Origin: Candidatus Latescibacterota bacterium
Lineage (GTDB): Bacteria > JAAXHH01 > JABIQT01
Assembly (NCBI GenBank): GCA_018667995.1
Contig: JABIQT010000242.1
Coordinates: 1-5,411 of the forward strand
Reading direction: 5' to 3'
Length of the DNA stretch: 5,411 bases
In this document: positions 1 to 5,411 of the stretch, piece by piece
Numbering within the stretch: the first letter of the stretch is position 1
Layout of the letters: every line of letters starts with the position of its first letter
Position numbers and translations under genes: made by a program
The notes under the pieces: model-generated
Database searches by the model: none
Told to the model about the DNA's origin: nothing
Seen by the model: only the letters and a program-made list of their open reading frames with translations

Positions 1-581
1 CCGAGTGATAGGGTGGCTCCTGTGCTGAGGAGTTAGCCTCGGAATCATGTACGAACTTGAACGACTGGATCTCAATGGGGGTGTGCCTGTCTCCTACTCC
101 GAGCAATGCCAGCACTAAGATACAGACCGCAATCGAGCCCTGTGTTTGAAACGCTATATGCGATCCGCTGAGAATCTGCAAATTCTCGTTGGAATAAACC
201 TTATCATCTTGTTACAGGGTGTTTCAGCGAGTCAAAGCCCGGAGACCGCGCGAACTTTTGACTCAATGAGGCAAGTGAACCGAGCTTATGCGGAGCTACA
301 TGGATCCCGTCACCTAGGCGTGGATGTTCTGCCACGATTCATGACTGATACAGAAAATACATTGCTTTCGGATTAATAAAAGACAAATTTGTCTCTTATT
401 AAAGCGCCAATAGGGTCTGGCGGTTCTACATGGATTGCCCGATGATACCGTAACGAATCATCGAATCAATTCAGGGCGTACCTCTGCTTTCCCATTTCAG
501 ACCAGGAATTGAGCACTGCTTCTTTCGCTGATAAACACCATCTGTTACTCTCGAGGCCTATTACCGTGAGAGACATTCCCT
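1..581. other. Leader region with no convincing gene
   Basis: I see no gene here that I can support. The longest forward reading frame, 146-376, would need a TTG start with no ribosome site, encodes 76 residues with a hydrophobic stretch near residues 12-26, and resembles no family I recognise. The same frame upstream is cut by a TAA at 116-118 and a TGA at 26-28, with a 23-codon frame between them (ATG at 47). This could be a decayed gene, but equally could be chance. The stretch 403-581 shows only short repeats such as the tandem-like GAATCATCGAATCA around 455-468. The notable structure is the palindrome at 373-402, listed separately. Confidence 0.5.
373..402. repeat. 30-bp near-perfect palindrome
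   Basis: The two 15-base arms are reverse complements with one mismatched pair (A380 against C395). The perfect centre is AGACAAATTTGTCT at 381-394, flanked by TTAATAA and TTATTAA. There is essentially no loop, and the sequence is very AT-rich compared with its surroundings. It overlaps the stop codon (374-376) of a doubtful reading frame and lies about 220 bp upstream of the VOC gene. The loop-free symmetry favours a binding site for a dimeric regulator. A weak bidirectional terminator or the end of a small mobile element is also possible. The symmetry is read directly from the sequence; the role is inference. Confidence 0.75.
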
Positions 582-587
582 TAGAAT
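560..587 (+). promoter_or_regulatory. Possible promoter for the VOC-URO-D operon
   Basis: TAGAAT at 582-587 matches the sigma-70 -10 consensus at five of six positions. The best -35 partner, ATTACC at 560-565 with a 16-bp spacer, matches at only three. Transcription would begin near 594, leaving a leader of about 30 nt with the AGGAG ribosome site of the VOC gene. No other candidate in 403-620 is better. The weak -35 would fit an activated promoter, or the call may be wrong. Confidence 0.28.
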
Positions 588-623
588 CGGCTGGATCCAC
601 ATTAAGAACGAGGAGAACCATTC

Positions 624-980
624 ATGACAGGCACCCAGGCAGTCCACCATGCCACCATAATGGTCACCGATCTTGAGAAGGCTCATGCATTCTACGGCGG
701 GGTTCTTGAACTACCCAGAATAGCACGTCCTGACTTTCCCTCCAGTGGAATCTGGTACGAAGTCGATGGTGTCCAGATACATCTGATTCTAACTGATCAG
801 GCTGATCCCCCGTCTCCCAGGCACATAGCCTTTGCAGTGGCGAACCTGGATTCCGTGCTTGACCGAGTAGCAGAATTGGGATTACGAATATGGGACGACA
901 TACCGATTGAAGGCTGGGTACGGAAGCACTGCAGCGATCCCTTCGGTAACGGTATTGAACTCCTGCAACGGGTCGTATAA
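624..980 (+). CDS. VOC-family protein (glyoxalase/bleomycin-resistance-like)
   Basis: This is a cytosolic protein of 118 residues, the usual size for a one-domain vicinal oxygen chelate (VOC) protein. The first beta-alpha-beta module is visible as HHATIMVTDLEKAHAFYGGVLEL (residues 8-30, typical 'D-x-x-x-A-x-x-F-Y' pattern), then IWYEVDGVQIHLIL (43-56). The second begins at RHIAFAV (66-72) and ends in DPFGNGIELLQ (105-115), a hallmark of the family. Candidate metal ligands by position are His9, His53, His67 and Glu112, so a metal site looks intact. Members include glyoxalase I, methylmalonyl-CoA epimerase, extradiol dioxygenases and resistance proteins, and sequence alone does not say which. 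The ATG at 624 follows AGGAG (611-615) with an 8-nt spacer. It is first in an apparent operon, 28 bp before a URO-D-fold gene, so it may act on or bind a substrate or product of those enzymes (inference). Confidence 0.9.
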   Translation: MTGTQAVHHATIMVTDLEKAHAFYGGVLELPRIARPDFPSSGIWYEVDGVQIHLILTDQADPPSPRHIAFAVANLDSVLDRVAELGLRIWDDIPIEGWVRKHCSDPFGNGIELLQRVV

Positions 981-1008
981 CCACCGAAGCAAGGGAGATG
1001 ATTGCGCC

Positions 1009-2136
1009 ATGACACCCAGAAAACGCTACCTGGAGACCATCTGTTTTGGCACGCCGGACAAGGTACCGCTGAAGCCGGGAGGACCACGTGAATCTACATT
1101 GGCAGCATGGCACAGTCAGGGCCTACCCGAGGAAGTAGCCTACTTCGACCACCTGCTTGAGTTACTCGGAATCGAACCGGAACCCAAGGCACTCGGGTTA
1201 GATACAGGGGTCTCTTTCCGAATGCTTCCCCAGTTCGAAGAGAAGGTCCTGGCACACAAAGATGGACATTACATCGTGCAGGACTGGATGGGGGCAGTAA
1301 CCGAGATTTCCGATACCTATGACTACACCTATATCCGCTCTGCCAAAGACTTTGTGACACGAAAATGGCACCGTTTTCCCGTACAGAACCGCGATGACTG
1401 GGAACAGATGAAGACGCGGTTTGATCCACTGACACCTGGTCGGTTTCCGGAAGACTTCGACCAACGCTGCCAGGATCTCCGGACCTCTGAAAATGTCGTG
1501 AGCATACATGTGAACGGCCCATTCTGGCAGTTAAGAGAATGGCTCGGAATGGAGAACCTCTGCATGCTCATGATTGATGAGCCGGATTGGGTGCATGAGA
1601 TGATCGCATTCTGGACGGACTTTGTGTCGGCTACCATGGCCCCTATTCTGGAGCGTGTCCAGATTGATGAGATGGGCATGTCTGAGGACATGGCCTACAA
1701 AGGTTTCAGCATGATTTCCCCAGAGATGACGCGCCGTTTTCTGACCCCCGCCTATCACCGATGGATTCCCGAGCTCAAGCGGAATGGATGTCCCGTTATT
1801 TCGATGGATTCGGACGGCTTCATCGGAGAACTGATTCCCATATGGATCGAATCAGGCATCAACTGCTGTGGCCCCATGGAGGTGGCGGCAGAGAACGACC
1901 TGGTGGCATATCGGAATACCTACGGCACTCGCATGGCCTATACGGGTGGTATCGACAAACGGGCTATTGCCAAAGGTGGAGAGACCATGCGAAATGAGGT
2001 CAACCGTGTGGTTCCTCCTCTGCTGAAGGACGGTGGATTCATTCCAGGATGCGACCACGGCGTGCCCCCCGACATTTCGTGGCCCAACTATGTTAACTAC
2101 GCACGACTGCTGGCAGAGCTGACTGGGTGGCTATGA
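1009..2136 (+). CDS. URO-D-fold protein A (methyltransferase-like)
   Basis: This protein of 375 residues belongs to the uroporphyrinogen decarboxylase superfamily, which includes HemE and the MtaA/MtbA methylcobamide:thiol methyltransferases. Family traits include the opening TPRKRYLETICFGTPDKVPL (2-21), GPFWQLREWLG (170-180), EDMAYKG (226-232), ISPEMTRRFLTP (236-247), INCCGPMEVAA (284-294), GGIDKRAIAKG (313-323) and GGFIPGCDHGVPPDISW (342-358). The HemE motif RQAGR is missing near the N-terminus, so this is not a haem enzyme. Where MtaA has the zinc motif H-x-C, this protein reads MDSDG (266-270, Asp267 and Asp269); Cys348 may be the third ligand. The exact reaction is unknown; corrinoid- or thiol-linked methyl transfer is the family-based guess. 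The ATG at 1009 is chosen because GGGAG (993-997) precedes it and homologues typically begin TPRER/TPRKR; an in-frame ATG at 907 lies inside the VOC gene and is rejected. It overlaps the next gene by 4 bp. Confidence 0.9.
   Translation: MTPRKRYLETICFGTPDKVPLKPGGPRESTLAAWHSQGLPEEVAYFDHLLELLGIEPEPKALGLDTGVSFRMLPQFEEKVLAHKDGHYIVQDWMGAVTEISDTYDYTYIRSAKDFVTRKWHRFPVQNRDDWEQMKTRFDPLTPGRFPEDFDQRCQDLRTSENVVSIHVNGPFWQLREWLGMENLCMLMIDEPDWVHEMIAFWTDFVSATMAPILERVQIDEMGMSEDMAYKGFSMISPEMTRRFLTPAYHRWIPELKRNGCPVISMDSDGFIGELIPIWIESGINCCGPMEVAAENDLVAYRNTYGTRMAYTGGIDKRAIAKGGETMRNEVNRVVPPLLKDGGFIPGCDHGVPPDISWPNYVNYARLLAELTGWL
2133..2136 (+). promoter_or_regulatory. ATGA stop/start overlap (translational coupling)
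   Basis: The TGA stop of URO-D gene A (2134-2136) shares bases with the ATG of gene B (2133-2135). Only a GGGTGG stretch (2125-2130) lies upstream, too close to the ATG to be a good ribosome site, so ribosomes finishing A probably restart on B. The overlap is read directly; coupling is inferred. Confidence 0.75.
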
Positions 2137-3224
2137 AAGACATCGAAGATCCGTGCATGGAAATGGAATTCAAACCCGATTGGCCACAAGCTTGCGAGCG
2201 ATTTGAGGCATGGTGGGCCGGTGAAGTAATGGACCGGGTCGCGCTGCAGGTTACCTCTCCTCGCGACGGCTGTCAGGATGCCGATCATCAACGTTCGACC
2301 CACAATCAATGGACGGACGTTGCGCGCATTGTGGAGACAGCGGAAGAACGAATGCGCGTGACCTTCTATGGGGGCGAGGCATTCCCGGTCTATTTCCCGA
2401 ACCTTGGTCCTGATGTATTCAGTGCTTACCTGGGTAGCGAATTGGTTTTTGACGCACATACGTCATGGGCCGAACCTATTATCATGGATTGGGATGACAT
2501 GCCGGATCTACGTTTCGACAGGAATAATCGCTGGTGGAAGTTGACGCTGGAGCTGATCGATCAAGGAATGACGCGAGCTCCACAACGATATTTCGTGGGA
2601 CTGACAGACCTTCACGGAGGCATGGACGCCCTGGCAGCCCTGCGGGGGCGGGAGCAACTGTGCGTGGATCTGATAGAGCGCCCTGATGCTGTGAAAGACC
2701 TCATGCGGAATGTCATAACACCACTGTGGTTCGAGATATACGATGGCATGTATCAACGGTCACGGGGGAAGCAAACCGGTACGAGTACTTGGCTGACCGC
2801 CTGGTCTCCCGGAAAATGGTATCCGACTTCCTGTGACTTTGCCGCGCTTATCTCACCTGACATGTTCGACGAATTTGTCCTGCCTGATATTACCGAGGAG
2901 GTCCTGTGGCTGGACCGTTCCCTGTACCATCTGGATGGGCCTGATGCCGTTCGACACCTGGACTCACTACTGAAGATTCCAGATCTCGGGGGAATCCAGT
3001 GGGTTCCCGGTGCCGGAGCCCCACCAATGACAGAGTGGATTCCACTTCTCAAACGCGTTCAAAAGGCCGGCAAACTTCTGCATCTGAGCATCAAGGCTGA
3101 CGAAGTGGAACCTTTACTGAAGACACTCTCAGCGCGTGGCCTGATGCTGAGCACGCAATGTGCCACTGAGACGGAGGCGAGACGGCTACTGTCCGATGCG
3201 GAGACTTGGACCCGGGGTGTATAA
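2133..3224 (+). CDS. URO-D-fold protein B (methyltransferase-like)
   Basis: This is a second URO-D-superfamily protein, 363 residues, clearly different from protein A. Family-like segments are FKPDWPQACERFEAWWAG (13-30), PVYFPNLGPDVFSAYLG (85-101), GLTDLHGGMDALAALRG (156-172), DLIERPDAVKDLM (179-191), YHLDGPDAVRHLDSLLKIP (265-283), IQWVPGAG (288-295) and LSTQCATETEARRLL (339-353). The presumed metal site reads His266-Leu-Asp268 with Cys343, close to the H-x-C...C zinc motif of MtaA/MtbA but with Asp for the first Cys. RQAGR of HemE is absent. A methyltransferase or a related corrinoid/thiol enzyme is likely; the substrate is unknown. The ATG at 2133 overlaps the stop of gene A as ATGA, and there is no good ribosome site of its own, which points to translational coupling. 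GTG 2127 and ATG 2157 are less likely starts. Making A and B together suggests a shared pathway or complex. Confidence 0.88.
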   Translation: MKDIEDPCMEMEFKPDWPQACERFEAWWAGEVMDRVALQVTSPRDGCQDADHQRSTHNQWTDVARIVETAEERMRVTFYGGEAFPVYFPNLGPDVFSAYLGSELVFDAHTSWAEPIIMDWDDMPDLRFDRNNRWWKLTLELIDQGMTRAPQRYFVGLTDLHGGMDALAALRGREQLCVDLIERPDAVKDLMRNVITPLWFEIYDGMYQRSRGKQTGTSTWLTAWSPGKWYPTSCDFAALISPDMFDEFVLPDITEEVLWLDRSLYHLDGPDAVRHLDSLLKIPDLGGIQWVPGAGAPPMTEWIPLLKRVQKAGKLLHLSIKADEVEPLLKTLSARGLMLSTQCATETEARRLLSDAETWTRGV

Positions 3225-3246
3225 TCTATCCGCTGAAATCGGCTAC

Positions 3247-3264
3247 AGTCAGGACACCTGGGCC
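3247..3264 (+). promoter_or_regulatory. B12-box-like sequence (possible cobalamin riboswitch relic)
   Basis: AGTCAGGACACCTG (3247-3260), followed by GGCC, matches my recollection of the cobalamin riboswitch B12 box, AGYCAGRANACCTGCC, through the first 14 positions; the final GCC is displaced by two bases. The B12 box closes the 3' end of the aptamer, so the rest should lie upstream, but that stretch is mostly the coding end of URO-D gene B, and I do not find the GGTGNAANTCC core or the GGGAAGGC element. A GCCACTG at 3162-3168 looks like another riboswitch element but is explained by codons of the conserved QCATE segment. It may be a relic, a truncated element or chance; the CAGG-ACA-CCTG symmetry could also be a protein operator. 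Confidence 0.3.
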
Positions 3265-3313
3265 CAATGAAATCATCGAGGGAATCGGAACAGGATGGGC
3301 AACCGGATGTCGG

Positions 3314-3375
3314 GGCCAGGTTAGGTTGATCCTAACCAATTCATGACAGAGCATGGCACCTGAACTTGCCTGGCC
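3314..3375. repeat. Overlapping inverted repeats (alternative hairpins)
   Basis: GGTTAGG (3319-3325) and CCTAACC (3331-3337) form a perfect 7-bp stem with a 5-base loop. GGCCAGG (3314-3320) is also a perfect complement of CCTGGCC (3369-3375). The two stems share bases 3319-3320, so they cannot fully form together. No T-run follows the short hairpin, arguing against an intrinsic terminator; a dyad operator or a switching RNA leader is possible. Pairing is read directly, function is inferred. Confidence 0.5.
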
Positions 3376-3482
3376 GTGGTTCAATTGCGGTCTATATCGA
3401 GGCACAAGAACCCGTTCAACTCGGCCAAGAGGACGGTCACATTCCAAACCGAATAACTACTATTGAGCACTGGGTTTCCTGA

Positions 3483-3510
3483 TTGACGGATGCAACGAAC
3501 CACTTAACAT
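3483..3510 (+). promoter_or_regulatory. Sigma-70-type promoter for URO-D gene C
   Basis: TTGACG (3483-3488) matches the -35 consensus at five of six positions and TAACAT (3505-3510) matches the -10 at four of six, with a 16-bp spacer. Transcription would start near 3517, ten bases before a strong ribosome site. The TTG that could be read as an upstream start codon of gene C is then the -35 element. This placement makes gene C independently transcribed. Confidence 0.45.
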
Positions 3511-3526
3511 GGCAGAGCGATGAACC

Positions 3527-3534
3527 GGAGAGGA
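3527..3534 (+). promoter_or_regulatory. Ribosome site that sets the start of URO-D gene C
   Basis: GGAGAGGA lies 5 bases before the ATG at 3540, with its GGAG part 9 bases away. Nothing comparable precedes the in-frame TTG at 3483, so this site decides the start. Confidence 0.7.
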
Positions 3535-3539
3535 ATCCT

Positions 3540-4754
3540 ATGAGCGAATCGGACCGATCTATGCTGCGCCGCCTGGCAGAGCAGTATGCTGAGATAAGCA
3601 ATGACGCAGAACAGGACCGTAGGCGCGAACTCTGGCGTAGACACAATAGCCTCAAGGGAAGCCAGCCACTGATTTATGTGCGCGCCTTTGCCTGGAAAGA
3701 GATGCCTCAATCTGAATGCGTGTGTGAAGACCCGTCTTTCAGACGGATTGAGAATTTTCTGCGTCAGCAGCTCTTCTGGTATGACATGGGCGACGATTCA
3801 ATCTTTGAGCCCTGGGTTACAGTCCCGGCGGTTCACAGGTGTACCGGGTGGGGTGTTCCAGTCACGCGACTATTCAGCGACCCAGGCCAGGGCTCCTTCA
3901 AGGTAGACTATCCCATAAAAGAGCTCGACGATATTGAGCAACTCCGCGTTCCTCACCACGAAATCGACGAAGAGGAAACAGCAGAGATTGTTCAGAGAAT
4001 AAGCGAAGCCGTCGGGGACATCATCACTGTCAACGTAGATCGTGGCCCCTCCTATCGTATGTGGTCCGCCGACCTCTCCACCGATCTCGGGTATCTCAGG
4101 GGGATCGAGCATTTCATGATGGATATGACGGACCATCCAGAATGGCTACACCGTTTTATGAACTTCCTTTCAAGTGGTGTGCGCAAAGCCCATGAAGAAG
4201 CGGAAGGCCTTGGCGATTGGGGACTGTCCGCTCACCAGAATCAAGCCATGGCCTATTCGGAAGAACTACAAGATCCTGCCCCCAACGTGGACAACACACC
4301 ACGGTGTGAACTCTGGGCCTTCATGGCGGCGCAGGAGTTTGCAGGAGTGTCGCCCGAGATGCATGACGAGTTCCTGCTTCAATACCAGCTTCCGATACTT
4401 AAAGAGTTCGGTCTGGTCGCGTACGGATGCTGCGAAGATCTTACCCACAAAATCGATATGCTACGCCAAATCCCCAATCTCCGACGCATTACGGTATCAC
4501 CATTCGCGGACGTGGCAAAATGCGCTGAGCAGATCGGTAGAGAGTACGTTCTGAGCTACCGTCCCAGTCCGGCCGACATGGTGAGTTACGACTTCAATCC
4601 CGAGCGGATACGAAAGATCCTCAAACAAGATCTTGGGGCGTGTACAAAGAGCCACGTTGATATCACACTCAAGGATGTTGAAACGGTCCAGAACGACCCC
4701 CATCGAATCAGGAACTGGGTCAAGATCGTGCGGGAAGTCACAGACACAGCTTAG
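3540..4754 (+). CDS. URO-D-fold protein C (divergent)
   Basis: This protein of 404 residues is the most divergent of the three URO-D-fold proteins. The N-terminus has a charged helix rich in Arg, Glu and Gln (residues 9-36), then PLIYVRAFAWKEMP (43-56). Recognisable C-terminal features are ISPEM-like VSPEMHDEFLLQYQLPILKEF (270-290), AYGCCEDL (294-301), IPNLRRITVSPFADV (311-325), LSYRPSPADM (338-347) and ITLKDVETVQNDPHRIRNW (375-393). These are typical of a URO-D-like subfamily usually annotated only by superfamily. Where MtaA has H-x-C there is Cys297-Cys298, with Cys368 a possible further ligand, so any metal site differs from those of A and B. The RQAGR motif of HemE is absent. Reaction and substrate are unknown. 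The start is ATG 3540, supported by a strong ribosome site; a longer TTG-start version beginning at 3483 is rejected. It has its own likely promoter, and the radical SAM gene begins 77 bp after it. Confidence 0.87.
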   Translation: MSESDRSMLRRLAEQYAEISNDAEQDRRRELWRRHNSLKGSQPLIYVRAFAWKEMPQSECVCEDPSFRRIENFLRQQLFWYDMGDDSIFEPWVTVPAVHRCTGWGVPVTRLFSDPGQGSFKVDYPIKELDDIEQLRVPHHEIDEEETAEIVQRISEAVGDIITVNVDRGPSYRMWSADLSTDLGYLRGIEHFMMDMTDHPEWLHRFMNFLSSGVRKAHEEAEGLGDWGLSAHQNQAMAYSEELQDPAPNVDNTPRCELWAFMAAQEFAGVSPEMHDEFLLQYQLPILKEFGLVAYGCCEDLTHKIDMLRQIPNLRRITVSPFADVAKCAEQIGREYVLSYRPSPADMVSYDFNPERIRKILKQDLGACTKSHVDITLKDVETVQNDPHRIRNWVKIVREVTDTA

Positions 4755-4756
4755 AA

Positions 4757-4784
4757 TTCACGATCCGAAATAGCGACCTATAGA
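4757..4784 (+). promoter_or_regulatory. Weak candidate promoter for the radical SAM gene
   Basis: TTCACG (4757-4762) and TATAGA (4779-4784) each match the sigma-70 consensus at four of six positions, with a 16-bp spacer. The 77-bp gap also shows no terminator, so read-through from URO-D gene C is equally possible. Confidence 0.22.
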
Positions 4785-4831
4785 TATGTGTCCAATTTCA
4801 GATCGTAGCGGATAGTACGGAAGGAGTTTAG

Positions 4832-5411
4832 ATGTCTTCAGTGATCGAGACACCAGATCTTGATGGTCTACGAGATCAACCTGTCGACACGGTGATAGAC
4901 AACGTCGGCATCGCCTTGGCCATAGACGTCAAGTACGTCGCAAGCCTATTGTTTACTTACCGATGTACCATTGCCTGTAAGCACTGCCTGTTCAATTGCA
5001 GCCCGCGAAGACCCAAGGTCTGCGTGAGCTATGAGGACGGCTTAGAATTCCTACGTCAACTCAGGCAAACTGATCGTGTCATCCACATTGCCGGTGGTGA
5101 GGCGATGATGTATTACGATGAAATGCTGGCGATATGCCGCACCGCAAACGAAATGGGCTGTGCACCGCACTTCATTGAGACCAATGCCATCTGGTGCAGA
5201 GAAGATGCAGACGTCTATGCCCGGTTTCGGGCTCTGAGAGACGTTGGTCTGCGTGGCGTGCTACTCAGTGCGGATCCCTATCATCAAGCATTCGTGCCGC
5301 CTGACCGACGCGTTCGCGCATTTCAATGCGCAGTGGAAGTCTTCGGGTCCGAAAATGTCATTGGGAGCGACCTGACTAATGAAGCGTTGCAGGAATACCG
5401 ACGCATAGGCC
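4832..5411 (+). CDS. Radical SAM protein, 5' part (cut by window edge)
   Basis: The frame is open from ATG 4832 to the right edge: 193 codons with no stop, so the C-terminal part is missing from view. The ATG follows AAGGAG (4821-4826) with a 5-base spacer. Residues 45-52 read CTIACKHC, the C-x3-C-x2-C motif that binds the [4Fe-4S] cluster used to cleave S-adenosylmethionine. It is preceded by the strand SLLFTYR (38-44). GGE (88-90) is the usual SAM-amino-group motif on the second strand, and FIETNAIW (114-121) and LLSADPYHQAFVP (144-156) follow the order of the partial TIM barrel. Cys56 and Cys64 lie just after the cluster motif. The enzyme should be oxygen-sensitive and cytosolic. Its substrate cannot be told from this part; auxiliary clusters or a SPASM-type tail, if present, would lie beyond the window. 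Partnership with the URO-D-fold genes is suggested only by neighbourhood. Confidence 0.92.
   Translation, partial: MSSVIETPDLDGLRDQPVDTVIDNVGIALAIDVKYVASLLFTYRCTIACKHCLFNCSPRRPKVCVSYEDGLEFLRQLRQTDRVIHIAGGEAMMYYDEMLAICRTANEMGCAPHFIETNAIWCREDADVYARFRALRDVGLRGVLLSADPYHQAFVPPDRRVRAFQCAVEVFGSENVIGSDLTNEALQEYRRIG

Larger units (their letters stand above)
3225..3482. other. Non-coding spacer with regulatory-looking structure
   Basis: This is the only long gap between genes after the leader. I see no credible gene: the longest frame, on the - strand at 3226-3447, has no ribosome site and a composition unlike a protein. The spacer contains a B12-box-like sequence near its left end and overlapping inverted repeats in its middle (listed separately). 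No GC-rich hairpin followed by a T-run was found, so the end of the upstream operon transcript is not marked by an obvious intrinsic terminator. Confidence 0.6.

Noticed and set aside
47-118. 23-codon reading frame with an ATG at 47
   Set aside because: AGGAG at 28-32 is 14 bases away, too far to be a good ribosome site, and the short product resembles nothing I recognise.
907-1008. N-terminal extension of URO-D protein A from an ATG at 907
   Set aside because: The extension overlaps the VOC gene and its stop, has no ribosome site, and its residues do not look like the family; the start at 1009 gives the usual TPRKRY opening.
664-1113. - strand frames opposite the VOC and URO-D genes
   Set aside because: They are shadows of well-supported + strand genes, with arginine/serine-rich compositions and no family motifs.
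3162-3168. GCCACTG upstream of the B12-box-like site as a riboswitch element
   Set aside because: It lies in the codons of a conserved QCATE segment of URO-D protein B and lacks the matching GGGAAGGC partner.
1009-3224. HemE (haem-pathway uroporphyrinogen decarboxylase) identity
   Set aside because: Neither protein A nor B has the RQAGR N-terminal motif that binds the porphyrinogen, and the presumed metal-site residues point to the methyltransferase side of the superfamily.
3370-3430. tRNA-like GGTTCAATT and CCGTTCAACTCGG stretches resembling T-arms
   Set aside because: The stems are only 3 bp or do not close, and no acceptor, D-arm or anticodon arm can be built around them.
3226-3447. 73-residue - strand reading frame in the spacer
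   Set aside because: No ribosome site at a proper distance, no recognisable family, and it covers structured non-coding sequence between two + strand genes.

Overview
This 5.4 kb window carries five supportable protein-coding genes, all on the + strand: a small VOC-fold (glyoxalase/bleomycin-resistance-like) protein, three different proteins of the uroporphyrinogen decarboxylase (URO-D)/corrinoid methyltransferase fold, and the first 193 codons of a radical SAM protein that runs off the right edge. Start signals (AGGAG-type ribosome sites, ATG starts), tight packing and one ATGA stop/start overlap are plainly bacterial. Several divergent URO-D-fold paralogues beside a radical SAM gene fit a metabolically versatile, probably uncultured lineage (Poribacteria, Hydrogenedentota, Lentisphaerota or relatives). 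That placement is inference from gene style; no marker gene is present.

Layout. Bases 1-581 hold no convincing gene. Their clearest structure is a 30-bp near-perfect palindrome at 373-402. A likely transcription unit starts just upstream of 624: VOC protein (624-980), a 28-bp gap, URO-D protein A (1009-2136), then URO-D protein B (2133-3224), which overlaps A by 4 bp. A 315-bp gap follows (3225-3539). It holds a sequence resembling the B12 box of cobalamin riboswitches 22 bp after the stop of gene B, a pair of overlapping inverted repeats, and a plausible sigma-70-type promoter just upstream of the next gene. URO-D protein C (3540-4754) appears to be its own unit. After 77 bp the radical SAM gene begins at 4832.

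How the genes may work together. None of the three URO-D-fold proteins has the N-terminal RQAGR motif of haem-pathway HemE, so they are unlikely to be haem enzymes. The fold is shared with MtaA/MtbA-type enzymes that move methyl groups between corrinoids and thiols using a zinc bound by H-x-C...C. Here the equivalent positions differ among the three proteins (apparently D-x-D...C, H-x-D...C, and a Cys-Cys pair), which suggests different substrates or metals. A and B are probably made together and may form a complex. The VOC protein may bind or modify a related small molecule. No corrinoid-binding protein or reactivating enzyme is visible, so a corrinoid-dependent pathway remains a hypothesis, weakly supported by the B12-box-like sequence.
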